64,000 nt of DNA from Carya illinoinensis (GCF_018687715.1 NC_056755.1:10117501-10181500), one strand, 5' to 3'; numbered from the stretch's first letter, positions 50,813-62,780 are shown. Made by a program: numbers and translations. Notes: a model not told the origin generated them from the letters alone.

Positions 50813-51115
50813 ATCCCAACTGGCTTAAATCAAGCCCAAACGAACTGAGTCTGGCAACATTGGACTCCAACTGGCTGACATCAAGCCCAAAACCAATGAG
50901 TTTGGCATGACTCCAACTGGCTGAGATCAAGCCCAAAACAAATGAGTCTGTCATGACTCCAACTGGCTGCAATCAAGCTAAAAACAAATGAGCCATCACG
51001 ACTCCAACTGGTTGCGATCAAGCTCAAAACAAATCAGTTCGTCACGACTCCAACTGGCTGAGATCAAGTCCAAAACAAATGAGTCCATCACGACTCCAAC
51101 TGGCTACGATCAAGC
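50813..51115. repeat. Tandem array, unit about 46 bp
   Basis: Six to seven units with core CTCCAACTGGCTGAGATCAA and GCCCAAAACAAATGAGTC. Adjoins the 152-bp array within the leader of the antisense LTR element. Confidence 0.88.
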
Positions 51116-52070
51116 CAACAACTGATCTGAAGTATGAATGGTCCAGATCATTAGTACCGATGGCGAATCTCAACATTCTCACCGTATCGATGAGTCTAGA
51201 ATGATCCAAATAGTTTGTCAGCACTATTTGATCATCGCAATTGAACTCCAATTGGCTTAAATCTAGCCCAAAATGATCTGCAACTCATGGACAGTTCAGA
51301 TCGAAAGTACCGATAGCGAATCTCAACATTCCCACAGTACGGATGAGTCTGGAATAATCCAAATAGTTTGTCAGCACTATTTGATGATTGCAAATGAATT
51401 CTAATTGGCGTAAATCTAGCCCAAAATGATCTACAACTATGAACAATTTAGATCGAAGGTACTGATAGAGAATCTCAATATTCTCACCGTACCAATGAGT
51501 CCAGAATGATTTAAATAGTTTGTCAGCACTATTTGATCATCTCAATTGAACTCCAACTGGCGTAGATCAAGACCAAAATGATCTACAACTTTGAATAGTT
51601 CAGATCAAAGGTACCGATGGTGAATCTCAACATTCCCACTGTACCAATGAGTCTAGAATGATCCAAATAGTTTTTCAGCACTATTTGATCATCACAATTG
51701 AAATCCAACTAGCGTAGATCAAGGCCAAAATGATCTGCAACTCTGAACAGTTCAGATCGAAAGTACCGATGGTGAATCTCAACATTCCCACCATACCGAT
51801 GAGTTTAGAATGATCTAAATAGTTTGTCATCACTATTTGATCATCGCAATTGGACTCCAAATGGCATAGATCAAGCCCAAAATAATATGCAACTCATGGA
51901 CAGTTCAGATCGAAAATACTGATGGTGAATCTCAATATTCCCATTGTACGGATGAGTCCAAAATGATCCAAATAGTTAGAAAGTACTATTTGATCGTTGA
52001 AATCGGATTCTGAATGGCTTAGATCTAGCCCAAAATCGATCTACAACTTTTGGATGGTTCAGATCAGTCT
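51116..52070. repeat. Tandem array, unit about 152 bp, six copies
   Basis: Word pairs such as GTACCGATGGTGAATCTCAA, CCAAATAGTTTGTCAGCAC and CTATTTGATCATCGCAATTG recur at about 51154, 51307, 51459, 51611, 51763 and 51915. Each unit also contains a CTCCAACTGGCGTAGATCAA block matching the 46-bp unit, so the long unit seems derived from the short one. Confidence 0.9.
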
Positions 52071-52392
52071 TCTGCTACAGTGGCGCGTGAGAGAGCGTGC
52101 CAGCGCGTGGGGGTGCATTGGAGAGTGTCTCCCACGAGTCTTCTTCCTCCAGCCACGAGTGGGGCGTGTGGGCGCGTGTTTCCCACTCGTCTTCTTCCTC
52201 TGATGCGATTTAGGTGCATCTGTGCACTCTTCAACTTCTAGGGGCGCGTACAGGCTCTTCTGACATCCGTTTTTGATGCTGTTTGTGGCAATGAACTCAT
52301 CTTGATGCGAGGAATATCATTGTGTGGTCAAAAGTTGATTTTGATCAACTTGATTTTTTTGGACAGCACGAAACCAAAGCTCTGATACCAAT

Positions 52393-52812
52393 TATTACAC
52401 CTCTGGCTTGTCCAAAAATCATACAAAATGATAGAGAGACAATAGTTAAGTGGTTCAGCAACTTGCCTACGTCCACTGAAGCGAAAATTCAGTATTTTCA
52501 ATGTTTGTACAAAATTACAAACACTCATAAACAAGCTCTCTATCTCTCAAATGCCCTCTGTTCTGGGTTTCCCCAGAACCTATATTTTGTCCAACCCTCT
52601 GCTTTGATCTCTCACCGCAGTGAGAATGAATTTAATTTTCAGCAAATGACCTCCTTTTATAGGAGAAGCCATGGGGGACAAAACACTCACATTTCTTGAC
52701 CAAGATGAGGCTTCTTTCGATGCAGCAAATTTTGGTCAATATTTGCTGCTAAAGACTTTCGGTGGATGGCTGCAAGATCAAATGACAATTCATACTTGGG
52801 GGGTTTCCAACA
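52393..52812 (-). repeat. 5' LTR (minus-strand element)
   Basis: 420 bp; the terminal TG...CA pair is intact at one end and decayed at the other (TA). Partner of 48731-49158. Confidence 0.88.
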
Positions 52813-53103
52813 AAATCCCACTCACCAAGTTTCCAATTTCCATCATCACCACTCATAAACGTGGGGTGTTAGATCCCAGGAGAAAATAAGGATCAGATAC
52901 TTGCAAAAATAAAGTACAATTCCTGAAACAATAAACATAAAGGAAGAAAGTTCTCGGCAATTGAAGGCCTTATCTTGACTGGACCATGCATGGGACGTTT
53001 ATATGTATGTATATATGCTTTATTCTTTCCTCAAGAGCATTCATATACTTAGCAAATATATATAGTTCGCCGTATTCTTCATGGAGCCCACTGTGGTATT
53101 TTG

Positions 53104-53131
53104 CTCTCTCTTTCTCTCTCTCTCTCTCTCT
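53104..53131. repeat. (CT)n microsatellite
   Basis: CT-rich run about 220 bp upstream of a TATA-like box. Such runs are common in plant 5' flanks. Confidence 0.85.
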
Positions 53132-53324
53132 GCTTAACGTGTCTCATGTGAAGGTGTTCCCTTGGGGAATTTTAATCAGAGAAAATATTCACTTCTAATC
53201 ACGGAGAATCTTGCAAAAACATCTAGAATGAGCTATAACTTATAACTATTATATTTCCTGTAATATTGTTCCTTAAGCTGCAGTACTTCTATATTAATTA
53301 ATTACCTGCAGGTACAAATTTTCA

Positions 53325-53452
53325 TGTATATAAAAGAGAAAACAAAGCTCCCAATTTCTTTGAATTATACGCAACCAGCACAAAAGTACACCCTATTAGA
53401 AGGCCTTGTCTGGTGGAAAGGACAACAATTAAAAGATCAGAGGGAATAAACA
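53325..53452 (+). promoter_or_regulatory. TATA-like box and possible leader of the candidate small ORF
   Basis: GTATATAAAAGAG at about 53325 is a good plant TATA box and lies about 125 bp before an ATG in good context (AAACAATGGCC). Predicted from spacing only. Confidence 0.35.
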
Positions 53453-53641
53453 ATGGCCAGTGAACGCCATAACGAGAAGACCATGTGCAAGCTCCCTGAA
53501 GATGATGAAAGCCAAGAAGTAAAGCAAGAAGAAGATTTCAGCAAAGGACGTTGCTACGTCCACAGAAGATTTCTACAGAAATCTTCTCATGCCCATCAGT
53601 GCATTTCCTTTTTTTTCAATTTTTCTTTCAATATTTTTTAA
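53453..53641 (+). CDS. Uncharacterised small ORF (62 aa), doubtful
   Basis: Starts MASERHNEKTMCKLPEDDES: hydrophilic, acidic then basic, with three Cys in its length and no signal peptide. I do not recognise it. The last 12-15 residues are Phe-rich and run into an AT-rich repeat, so the true 3' part may be replaced or lie in a later exon. A readable stretch at about 54060-54223 (GNAALQTSEHEYPDP, then Lys-rich) lies just before the CACTA insertion and could belong to the same broken gene. The only support is the upstream TATA box and start context. Confidence 0.25.
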   Translation: MASERHNEKTMCKLPEDDESQEVKQEEDFSKGRCYVHRRFLQKSSHAHQCISFFFNFSFNIF

Positions 53642-53790
53642 AACTATTTAAATATTTTTAAAAAATAAAAAAAATCATATATTCATTTAAAAACATTTAC
53701 TTAATCACTCAGCAAAAAAAAAAAATTAAAAAAAAATCAAAACAGTTTTCGGTAAAAAATTTCGGTAACCCCTTTATGTGGGACTAGTGT
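53600..53790. repeat. AT-rich interspersed repeat
   Basis: TTTTTAAAACTATTTAAATA and ACTTAATCACTCAGC followed by A-runs resemble the stretch at 56735-56860 (TTTTTAATACTTTTAATATT, CCTTAATCACTAAATAAA). Probably two copies of one MITE family; ends not defined. Confidence 0.45.
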
Positions 53791-54223
53791 TTTCCTTCAG
53801 CAAAAACCTCGAAAGAGGCACAAAACCCAAGAAGGGTATTCATATTAATCCTGGTTTTGTTTTGGTCTCTTTATTTTAATTATGAGTATTATCATACGAT
53901 TTGAAATTAGGATAGGATCATGCTTGCAAATGTTGAATCAAGTTTATTATCGATAGATCTAGATAGCATGCTTTCTCGGGAAATATAATTCCTCTACATT
54001 TCAAGTTCTTTAATTTAAAGCAAAATACCATGCATGCATGCTCACTTTTAGATATGATTATCATCGTGTTGAGTTTGGGAACGCAGCTTTGCAAACAAGT
54101 GAGCATGAATATCCTGACCCCTCAAAAAAGAATGAGACTGAAGGTCAGGTCCATTCAAAAAAAATCATGAAGAGATCCCATCGGGTAGACCTCAATTTCA
54201 AGGTGGAAAGGATAGCGTTCCAC

Positions 54224-56590
54224 CACTACAACAAAAAATTGATTTTGGGACGATTTTTGTTTGGGATGAAATGAAAATCGTCCCAAAAAGTTAGATTTTA
54301 GAACAAAATATGAATTTCATTCCCAAAAAATGATGGATTGTCCAGACCGTTCGAACGTGTTCGAACGGTCTAGTTAGGAACGAAATATTTTATCTCAAAT
54401 TAGTTAAACGTTCAAACACTAAATATATACCATTCGATCGTATAAATTTTACCGTTCGAACTTTTGGAATAGTGATCGAATGGTAAAAATGTACATTTGA
54501 ACGTGTAAAACAATGTTCGAATGTTTAACGTTTATCGTTCGAACACTCAACGTAGAGGTTGAACGGTCCATCTAATGTTCGAACGTCTAAATGAACGGTT
54601 GAACGTGTTACTACTTGGCCCAAACATTTGAACGTCTCAAACAATGTTCAAACATTCAAATACCGTTTGAACGGTTTGGATTAACGGTCGAACGGTTGGG
54701 ATGAACGTTTGAACGCCCAACCAAACGTTCAACCGGTTAGTAAATATCGTTCGAACGATATTCGAATCGATTTGGCTTCCAGGCCGAGTCGACTCAACCA
54801 TTGAAATCCATGGAAGCATTCGATTCCATGGATTGTTCACCCAAATAAATCAAATGCAAAGCTAAATAAACATTCATACAAAGGATTAAAGCAAATTTAC
54901 GGTGAGTATTGATGAAAAAATGAGTTTATTCTAATTCAAACAAATAATCCATCAAAACCTAAATCTAAATGGTAAAATGTTTTGAAAAAGAAGAATACCG
55001 GTGTCTAGATTGATTGGCTTCGAGTGGGTACTGTTTACGTCGGAGAAGACGGTGTTGAAAGGCAGAGATCGATAGTTAACGGCAGAAAACCACGTAATGC
55101 ACACGTTTGGCTTCTGTGAAAATGACGTCGCAATACCGTTCGAACGGTAAGTTAATACCGTTCGAATGTATTAACTATAATTTATTGCCAATTACGGTTA
55201 TTATTAAAAGATTTGTTTATTATAGTAATAATTTTTCATTATTACTATATTTATTATTATAATATAGTATATAGTATATTTTCATTTAGGTAATAATATT
55301 ATATTATATTAACTTAAATATAGTATTGGGAATATGATGTAGTATAATATAGTATACTATATAAAGTTCTCTATATAATAATATTAGGTAACATATAATA
55401 GTGTTATGATAAATGCATGTTATGAGTTGTCTAGTATATTAAGCTAATTATATTTTAGTTATATAAAAATTAACTAACACTCTCTATTCTAGCATTATAG
55501 ATGACATTATATTATATGATAGTATATATGTTATATATATTAAAATATATTAACATATATAGTAATATTTGATTATAATATATAATCAAGCATATATATT
55601 ATAGCTATTGATGTCAAGTTGTTCATTAAATTAAATTAATAATATTTGTTTACTAACTATTTAATTTAATCAATTGACTTTTAATTAGCATATCTTGCAT
55701 TGTTTGTAGGATACATATTAGCATATCTTCATGAGTTAGATGCGCAATTGGCTAAACAAGGAGAGATGGAGACTCGCCTCAAACAACATGAAGAACAACA
55801 AGAACAGTTTAGGAGAGACATGCAACTCCAAATGCAGCAGCTTATGCAACAGTACAGGCCTTCAAGCAACAGATGGTTTTTTTTGTATAGATTATGACAT
55901 TATCTAATTATGTATGAACAATGTCAGTCTCGTGGTTATTTATTAGTTTGCACTTATTATAAAACTTTCGTGAGTACTAAATTGTTTCTAATGTATATTT
56001 TTCAAATCTTATGAATATCAAATTGGTTTTTTATTATTACTGGATTTTAATAAATAGTTTTCGTTCAAACGATCATGTAACGTTAGAACATTATTGAGAT
56101 ATCCGTTCGAACGAAACTAGATTGGTCAAAAAACGTTCGAACGCAATTCATTAGCTTACCGTTCGATCATAACTCAACACCGTTCGATCCATTTACCGTT
56201 TGATCTCTTCTTTTAACGTTCGAACGGAAATCGTACCGTTCGAACGTTATCAAAATTTGGGATCGTTTGAACGTGTTTTCATAACCGTTCAACCAATGTA
56301 ATTCCATTCGAACGCCCAATATATTGCCATTCGAACGTCATTCAGGAACGAAATTGAACCGTGACAAATAACTAGCCCGTTCGAACGGTATAAAACGGTC
56401 AATTTCAAAATCATCCCTAAAGATATTTTCTGGGACGAAATGGTAATTTTCGTCCCAAAATACCTTCTGGGACAATGATGTTGAGATGACCTTGGGACGA
56501 TTTCTTTTTGTCCCAAAATATTTTTTGAGACAAAAAACCTACAATTTGGGATGAGATTTTTCGTCCCAAAAAAACGTTTCTATTGTAGTG
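54224..56590. mobile_element. CACTA (En/Spm-type) DNA transposon, non-autonomous
   Basis: Begins CACTACAACAAAAAATTGAT and ends GTTTCTATTGTAGTG, giving the CACTA terminal inverted repeat, flanked by a 3-bp CAC duplication (54221-54223; 56591-56593) as the class requires. Subterminal regions (about 54340-54760, 55135-55165 and 56055-56395) are packed with CGTTCGAACG palindromes and variants, the expected transposase-binding sites. GGGACGA/TCGTCCC words lie near both ends. The AT-rich core has only a coiled-coil remnant at about 55700-55860 (Glu/Gln-rich) like the C-terminal end of plant CACTA proteins. No transposase. Confidence 0.9.
55715..55870 (+). pseudogene. Coiled-coil remnant of a CACTA-encoded protein
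   Basis: Residues LHELDAQLAKQGEMETRL followed by Gln/Glu-rich heptads (KQHEEQQEQFRRDM). It is a plausible last-exon relic of an En/Spm-type protein. Preceded by a TTTGTAGG-like acceptor at about 55701-55709. No upstream exons found. Confidence 0.4.
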
Positions 56591-57378
56591 CACAACAAAA
56601 GGAGAAAATAGGTTCTGTATTAATCACCCTGTTCCCAATTTATTGTTTTTTATTTTATTTAAAATTTAAGTTTTCTGTTGCATGTTATGAAAAGAGTGAC
56701 TCTACAGACACACATGGAATCTTTACTGGACAATTTCTTTTCATTTTTTTTTATGTATTTTTTTAATACTTTTAATATTTTTTAAAATAAAAGATCATAA
56801 CATCATTAAAATATACTACCTTAATCACTAAATAAAAAAAAATACCAAAGTCAAGATCCCCAGTCAGGATCCCGTACGTAGCTTTAGCATTTCTATTTGT
56901 GAAAATGACAATTTCTTTTGAGAGCAATAAGTGCTTTCTTGATAAAATAATAACATGGAAGATATATAGATTGTGTACATCAGGCATGCAAGAAGCAAGC
57001 AGCATGTGAGATAATTTAGACGCACACAAACTCTAAAAGGCCTAATTAACCTCTTAATTAAAATTGAGAATATTCTAATTAATGTTTGTTTTGGGCTCTT
57101 ACTTTGCATTGTGATCAATAGTATCATTCGATGCGGGGTTGGATCGATATTGATTGTAAATGTTGAAATACGTAGGTACATTAATTTTCGAAATCTGTGC
57201 CTAGCTAGGTAGCTGATATGTTGTTTGGAAATAATTTTTGTTCTATAAATAACAGAAGAAAGAAAAGACTTTTTATAAACAAAAGGGTTAATAGCAAAAT
57301 CATAGTGATCAGTTTTTATATTTTTATAAATCAAGGTCCAAGTAAAGCACTGTACCTGCTGCTCCATATTATAAGTTA

Positions 57379-57554
57379 GAGTAATGCTACATATAGTCGT
57401 AGAATGTATAAACGATGCACAATTATTTTGAAAAAGAGTGGAGTTTACGATTAAAAAGTTAATTTTTTTTATTCACATGGGTCCTGTATTAATTTACCTT
57501 TTTCAAAAAGACTATATGGTACTTATACAATCACAACTGCAAATATCATTTCTC
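57379..57554. mobile_element. Mutator-like MITE, 176 bp
   Basis: Ends GAGTAATGCTACATATAGTC and, reversed, GAGAAATGATATTTGCAGTT. Perfect 9-bp duplication TATAAGTTA at 57370-57378 and 57555-57563. Shares TTTGAAAAAGAGTGG and ACATGGGTCCTGTATTAATT with the copy at 37403-37577. Confidence 0.9.
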
Positions 57555-57958
57555 TATAAGTTAACGCCGTCTGCATGCATATCACCGAATATCTAGTAGT
57601 ACTGGCACATGGATGTCGACGAAGCTGTTGCATGAACAGGAGGCAAGTCTTGCATGGGTCTTAAAAATATAATTATTGTAGGAGCTAGGGAATGTGATGA
57701 TCATTGATGTTTTAGGGAACATAAATGTTAAGAGCAGAGTACAGATCTGGAGGCATGCATGTAAAACATGATTCTTGATTCAATTTACGCTGCTTATTTT
57801 GTACTAGTATATGTAATAATGATTCTTAAGTTTGAAAATTATGTTTTTGTAATTGATGTGCATATATAGATTAACTGAAAGAAATAACGTACTATATAGG
57901 TTAATTTTATAAAAATAAAATTTATATACTAAGGTAATTAGATCATATGAAAGCTTAA

Positions 57959-58155
57959 GATTATTTGGATAGTGAGATGAGATGTGATTGATGGTTTTAG
58001 ATTAAAGTTGAAAGTTGAATAAAATATTATTAAAATATTATTATTATTTTGCGATTTAAAAAAGTTGAATTATTTATTATATTTTGTATGAAAATTTAGA
58101 AAAATTATAAGGATGAGACGAAATAATTTGAGAGTATTTTTCAATCCAAACAATC
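57959..58155. mobile_element. PIF/Harbinger (Tourist)-like MITE, 197 bp
   Basis: Inverted ends GATTATTTGGATAG and, reversed, GATTGTTTGGATTG. 3-bp TAA duplication at 57956-57958 and 58156-58158. Best-preserved member of the AT-rich MITE family also seen near 26537, 40242, 48270 and 62381. Confidence 0.82.
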
Positions 58156-58570
58156 TAAAAATTTATATGGGTTTTTTTTAATTAATATAAACAACATTGT
58201 ATTATTCATAAGTCTCTTATATAAAAGAGAAAGAATACAAGGTGGCTGGAATACAATGAGAGAATTATGTAAACCAAGAACATCCTTTCCAAGAGTATGA
58301 ACTATTCTATTGTTATTCGTGCCAACGTGTTTCACTACCCAAGCATCAAAACTTTTTTGATAAGTATAAGGATCAAAACTAGTGAGCAAAGATCTTGTAT
58401 CAGCCAATATCATGCTGGCTGTATGAGTCCCAACCTCTTCAAAACTTTGAGTCCTTGTACTACCTACAACAAATCTCCTTCCAAAATTATATCTCTAAAT
58501 CTCAAGTACTACAAAATAATATGGCTTGAAAAGTAGCTACTGCCTTTGCTAGAAAAGGCTAGGGAACAAG

Positions 58571-60774
58571 TAGGGGCGAACAAAATAACCGGCAACCGAT
58601 TTCTACCAAAAATTCGACCCAACCCATATTAACCGATCCGAAAACAATTAATTCGGAATTTGAAATCTTCAGTAACCGTTCCAAAAAAATGGGTTCGAAA
58701 TTGGGTTATTAACCGATTTCCATTTTTTCCTGTTGTCTTCTTTGTCTGGGCTTTTGTTTCTGGGATTTTTCATTTGGGTATTGTACTCAGGAAGGGATCC
58801 CAAACCTGATTCATTCAAATAGAAAGAAAGAGACAAATTTGGATTCAAAGAGAAAGAAAGAAACAAGGGACCCCGCATGCCTTGTGGTCTTACAACTTAC
58901 AAGACAGATCTAGATTCGATCCTCAACTTCAATTTTTTCATACATTGTCTTCCAAGACAGATTCCAAGATCATGTTCTTCGAACTCATCTTATTGTGTTT
59001 GGAAGGGAAAATTTCGATGAAGAGCAGTCTGTGGGGTGGATTGGGTGAGAACTACAAAGCCAAAAAGAAGCACAGAAAGACCTTGTAGATGATAAGACTA
59101 GTTTCTGCCATGGCTAGCCTTATCAATCTTAGCTATATATATTTATATATAGAGAGAGAGGATGAGATCTGCTGTTGGAGTTGACGAGAATTGAGAGAGA
59201 CTTCAATCACACGAACATGAAGACCTTCTTGAAGATTCTACAATAACCCACTTGAAAGAGAGTATAAAATGAAAGAACAAGACAAAGAAAAAAAAAGTAG
59301 ATTGGTAAATGTTGCGCCTAAATTCTTACTCAAATTAATAAACCAAAAATTTAGTGCAGTTTTACCTACAAGTATACAGGTGTTGTAGTATCTTACAGGA
59401 TCGAATCTACAGGGATTGACTTTTGTGATAAAGAAAATAAATTCAGACAATGAAACGAAATTACTAAAAGAAATGTGCGATCAGATGAAGATTGATAAAA
59501 TAACTAAATCAAACTAAAATGATAAAATGAATTAATATGGAGAAAGACTAAGGTTTCGAGGATCCGTTTAATAATTTATGATATTGTTTCCGATCGATTT
59601 ATTTCAATTAAACTAGAATAATGATTCCGTTTAATTAGAAGATTTAGTATTTAAGATCAAGAAAAATAGTCGCTTATGATTGAGCATGAACGATTGATGA
59701 TTAAAACATTTATAAATCAATTTGAATACCACAGGGATTCCTCAAGCATTCACTGTACTCGGAAATCACAATGAATCAAGATGAGTATATAGATAATCAA
59801 AATATCCAATAATAAAATCCTTCAATCGATCAAGCTTGCAGAATAAATTTTACGTGGATCTGAAAATAATATTTAAATCATTAAACTTCACCTCTAACCT
59901 TAGTATGAAAATTTAGCCAATCATATTTATTATAAGTGCTATAGAAATCATATAAATATTATTCATTAGAAAACTAAAATGAAATACAAGAAATACTAGG
60001 AAATAACTTAAAAACAACAAAAATCTGAAAATCCAGCTGTTACAGAGGAATAAAGCAGAGATTGAATTCCATCCGTCTCTTCTAAACGAAAATGAATCAA
60101 TACAAGAGCTTTATGCCACAAGTGAAAAACATCCACTCCGAATGAAAAGCAAGGAAATGGAAACCAACATAATGAAAATAAGAACAGAGCGCTGAGTCCG
60201 TCTCACCCGACTCTAAAACTAAATAACAAAAACTTAACTACCACTTCACATCTCATCCCCCATCAAACTCCCTCCACGTCTTCCTTTTTATCCCAGCACA
60301 ACACCTCCCTTTCTTCCACTCCCACGTCCCAACTCTATTCAATTCCAACACATGAATTTATTCCAACCAATAAAAAATAAGAAACCGACTTGCTCTCCCA
60401 CTAAGAAACCGACTTCCTCTTTTTTCTTTTAATCAAGACTCAAGCACCGACTTATCTCCTCTAGCACAATACAACTCCCTACACGTCTCATCACTATGTC
60501 CTTCTTTGGAAAATTAATCCCTAGCCGACACTCACTATAGATTCCCACATCTCACTCTCCCTCTCTACAACCGACCTACACATCTCAAAAAAAAAAAAAA
60601 AAAAAAATTCCAGCCGACTCCCTTGAACTCCAGCTAATCACCTCTCACCGACTGCTTCTCTTCTCTCCCTCTCTACTCATGACCAACACACCTCAACTCC
60701 CTTCTATCTCTTACGTAACCTGTCCCTCAAATCCTACACCCACCGATTGCTACTCCTTTCCTTTACGTCCAGTA

Positions 60775-60807
<33 letters not shown>

Positions 60808-62146
60808 GCTGCTTCTAGTCGTCCAAACTCCCTCCTCCAATCACAATTTCTTTTTCTTTCAATCGCCACCGATTTTCCTACACTTTTCTCTCAACTCTTG
60901 CACCCATCGACTGGTCCCTCATTCCAGCACAACACCTCTTGCTTTATAGACTTGTTGCCTCTCTTCTAAAATAGCTAGACATCTCCCCTCAATTTCTGAT
61001 TTCAGCACACAAAAAAAAAAGCACGTCTCCCTTGTTGAAAACTCCCACACGGCTCTTCTTTGTCTCAAGTTGGTGCTGCCCTTCCTCCAATCAAATTAAC
61101 CAGCCGAATTCCATCTTCAATAAAATTAACCCAGCCGAATTCCATCTTCAATAACCGACTCACACTTGGTTGAAAACTCAAGCACGTCTTCACACTTCAA
61201 AAGTAGCCCTCCAATCAATCACATGTTCCTCACCTTAATTAATTCTAACCGACACCAAATTTATTTTATTTTGCTTTGCCTATCAAATTTAGCTGCACCA
61301 ACCGATGAAAGTTAAGCCAAACAAGCAGCCGCCCAATTACATTCACACTTCTACCGAAAATTCATTTCTCTTTTCACTTTTGCCGTAATTCAGCCCCTTT
61401 GTATGACTTTAATGTTGCACCACCAAAAATTCTCAAGCCTCCATGATTTTCGCTCAACCATGAAGATCACATGCATTTTGAATAATCAAAAGAAGAAAAT
61501 AACCACTGATTCTTCATTTTGTCTTATTTTTCAGCTGTCCAAATACATCGCTTCTTTCTTTTCATTCCTCTCGGATCCCATTTGAATTTTATTTAAGCTG
61601 AAAATAAAAAGAAAGAAATAACACTCAAAAATAAATTAAAAGAAAAATAGATTATAAAAAATAGACTATATATGTGAGGAAATATTGTCCCATTAAATCA
61701 TAGTTATAAAATTAAGCATAAACATGATATCAATCAATTAAAAATCACAACTCGTATTTATGCTTATTAACCATTTTTCTATTTAAAACCAATAATAGTG
61801 TCACGAAGAATTTAAAATACATTGATTTTAAATAACTAAACTATGCAATATTTCAGCTCAATCAGTAAAAGACTTGCATTAATGGACGACGTGACTTAAA
61901 GCTTAAAGCAAACTCAACTACTCAAGTACTAGAGCATTCCGGTAAGAAAAGGTATTATGACTTCTATTAATGAAATTTTTTTTCCTTTAATTTAAAATTT
62001 AAGGTCGGGTCGGAAACCAATTTTCTCATGGTATATCCGGTTTGGGCAACCATTTGTTCGGCCAATCGATTAACGGAAGGTGCTTAAAACGGGTCGGTTT
62101 GGAACTATACATTATCGGGTTGGATCGGGTCGAGTGAACAGTCCTA
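58571..62146. mobile_element. hAT-type element, 3.6 kb, without recognisable transposase
   Basis: Left end TAGGGGCGAACAAAATAACC; right end, reversed, TAGGACTGTTCACTCGACCC. 8-bp duplication with one mismatch: GGAACAAG (58563-58570) and GGAATAAG (62147-62154). The interior includes GTTGCGCCTAAATTCTTACT and ATCGAATCTACAGGGATTG (about 59312-59420), words I associate with LTR elements, and a strongly pyrimidine-biased stretch at 60200-61400. No ORF longer than 96 codons and no hAT transposase domain. It may be a small hAT element that swelled by later insertions. Confidence 0.6.
60779..60808. repeat. (AT)n microsatellite
   Basis: About 15 AT dinucleotides within the hAT-type element. Confidence 0.95.
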
Positions 62147-62249
62147 GGAATAAGTCCATTGTCATTCTAAGTGAGGCGTTGATCTTGCCTTTCTAGCATG
62201 AAAATTTCAATCCTCACCTTAAGATGAGTAGTTTTTTCGTTGCAATAAA

Positions 62250-62279
62250 TTAATCATAAAAATTTGTTTTTCTTATAGT
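62250..62279. mobile_element. CACTA-type terminus fragment
   Basis: AAATTTGTTTTTCTTATAGTG matches the right end of plant CACTA elements (reversed: CACTATAAGAAAAACAAAT). The matching left end was not found. The hAT element at 58571-62146 may have landed in it. Confidence 0.4.
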
Positions 62280-62380
62280 GCTTCTAGTGAACTTTATCCG
62301 GAGCATATTCTAACATTGCCTCGAAAGTGGGCCCAACATCCATTTAAGCATCACATTTTTCGAGTCCAAAACTATACATG

Positions 62381-62691
62381 GAGATGCTTGGACATAACCA
62401 CGAGAATTCTCAAAAGTTTATATAATTTTATTCTCATATATCATTTAAACATAAAAATATTTTTTATTTTCAAAATTTGTATTTTTTTATCTAAATATTT
62501 ATTATTCATACAAAAAAAATTAATACAACTTTTACAAATTTTCAAACAAAAATATATTAAAATATTTTTTTAACTTTATACTATTCTTATTCAACTTTAA
62601 AAAAAAAAAACCCAATAAAACATATTCATACAAACTATTTTATTACTATTCACTAAATTCTGAGATAAACTCTAAATGTCCAAATATGTCC
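62381..62691. mobile_element. Probable PIF-like MITE
   Basis: GATGCTTGGACATAACC at the left and AAATGTCCAAATATGTCC at the right are inverted. The core is AT-rich like the other PIF-like MITEs here. No clear duplication. Confidence 0.45.
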
Positions 62692-62780
62692 CAAAAGAGC
62701 ATCATTTAGTTTGTATGGTACAACTCAGGTGCAACTAGCATCCCCATCAGAATAGGGAAAGAGCATCATTTACGTCCAAG

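Larger units (their letters stand above)
48731..52812 (-). mobile_element. LTR retrotransposon derivative with tandem-repeat leader, antisense
   Basis: LTRs of about 425 bp at 52812-52393 (5') and 49158-48731 (3') on the minus strand. A perfect primer site TTGGTATCAGAGC lies just inside the 5' LTR, a purine tract GGGTGGAGGGGGTGAT just before the 3' LTR, and a perfect AAATC duplication flanks it (48726-48730; 52813-52817). The roughly 3.2 kb interior has no intact pol. Minus-strand residues near 50811-50533 (KFEEKTSDHWTMLINLLYQQ) faintly resemble Copia gag. The part next to the primer site is a tandem array. Probably a non-autonomous (LARD-like) element. Confidence 0.85.

Noticed and set aside
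50813..52070. CRISPR-like array
   Set aside because: Units of 46 and 152 bp are contiguous tandem copies without unique spacers, in a plant retroelement; not a CRISPR.
56864..57367. 167-residue minus-strand ORF as a gene
   Set aside because: AT-rich, no family signature, ends irregularly near a MITE; no start or splice support.
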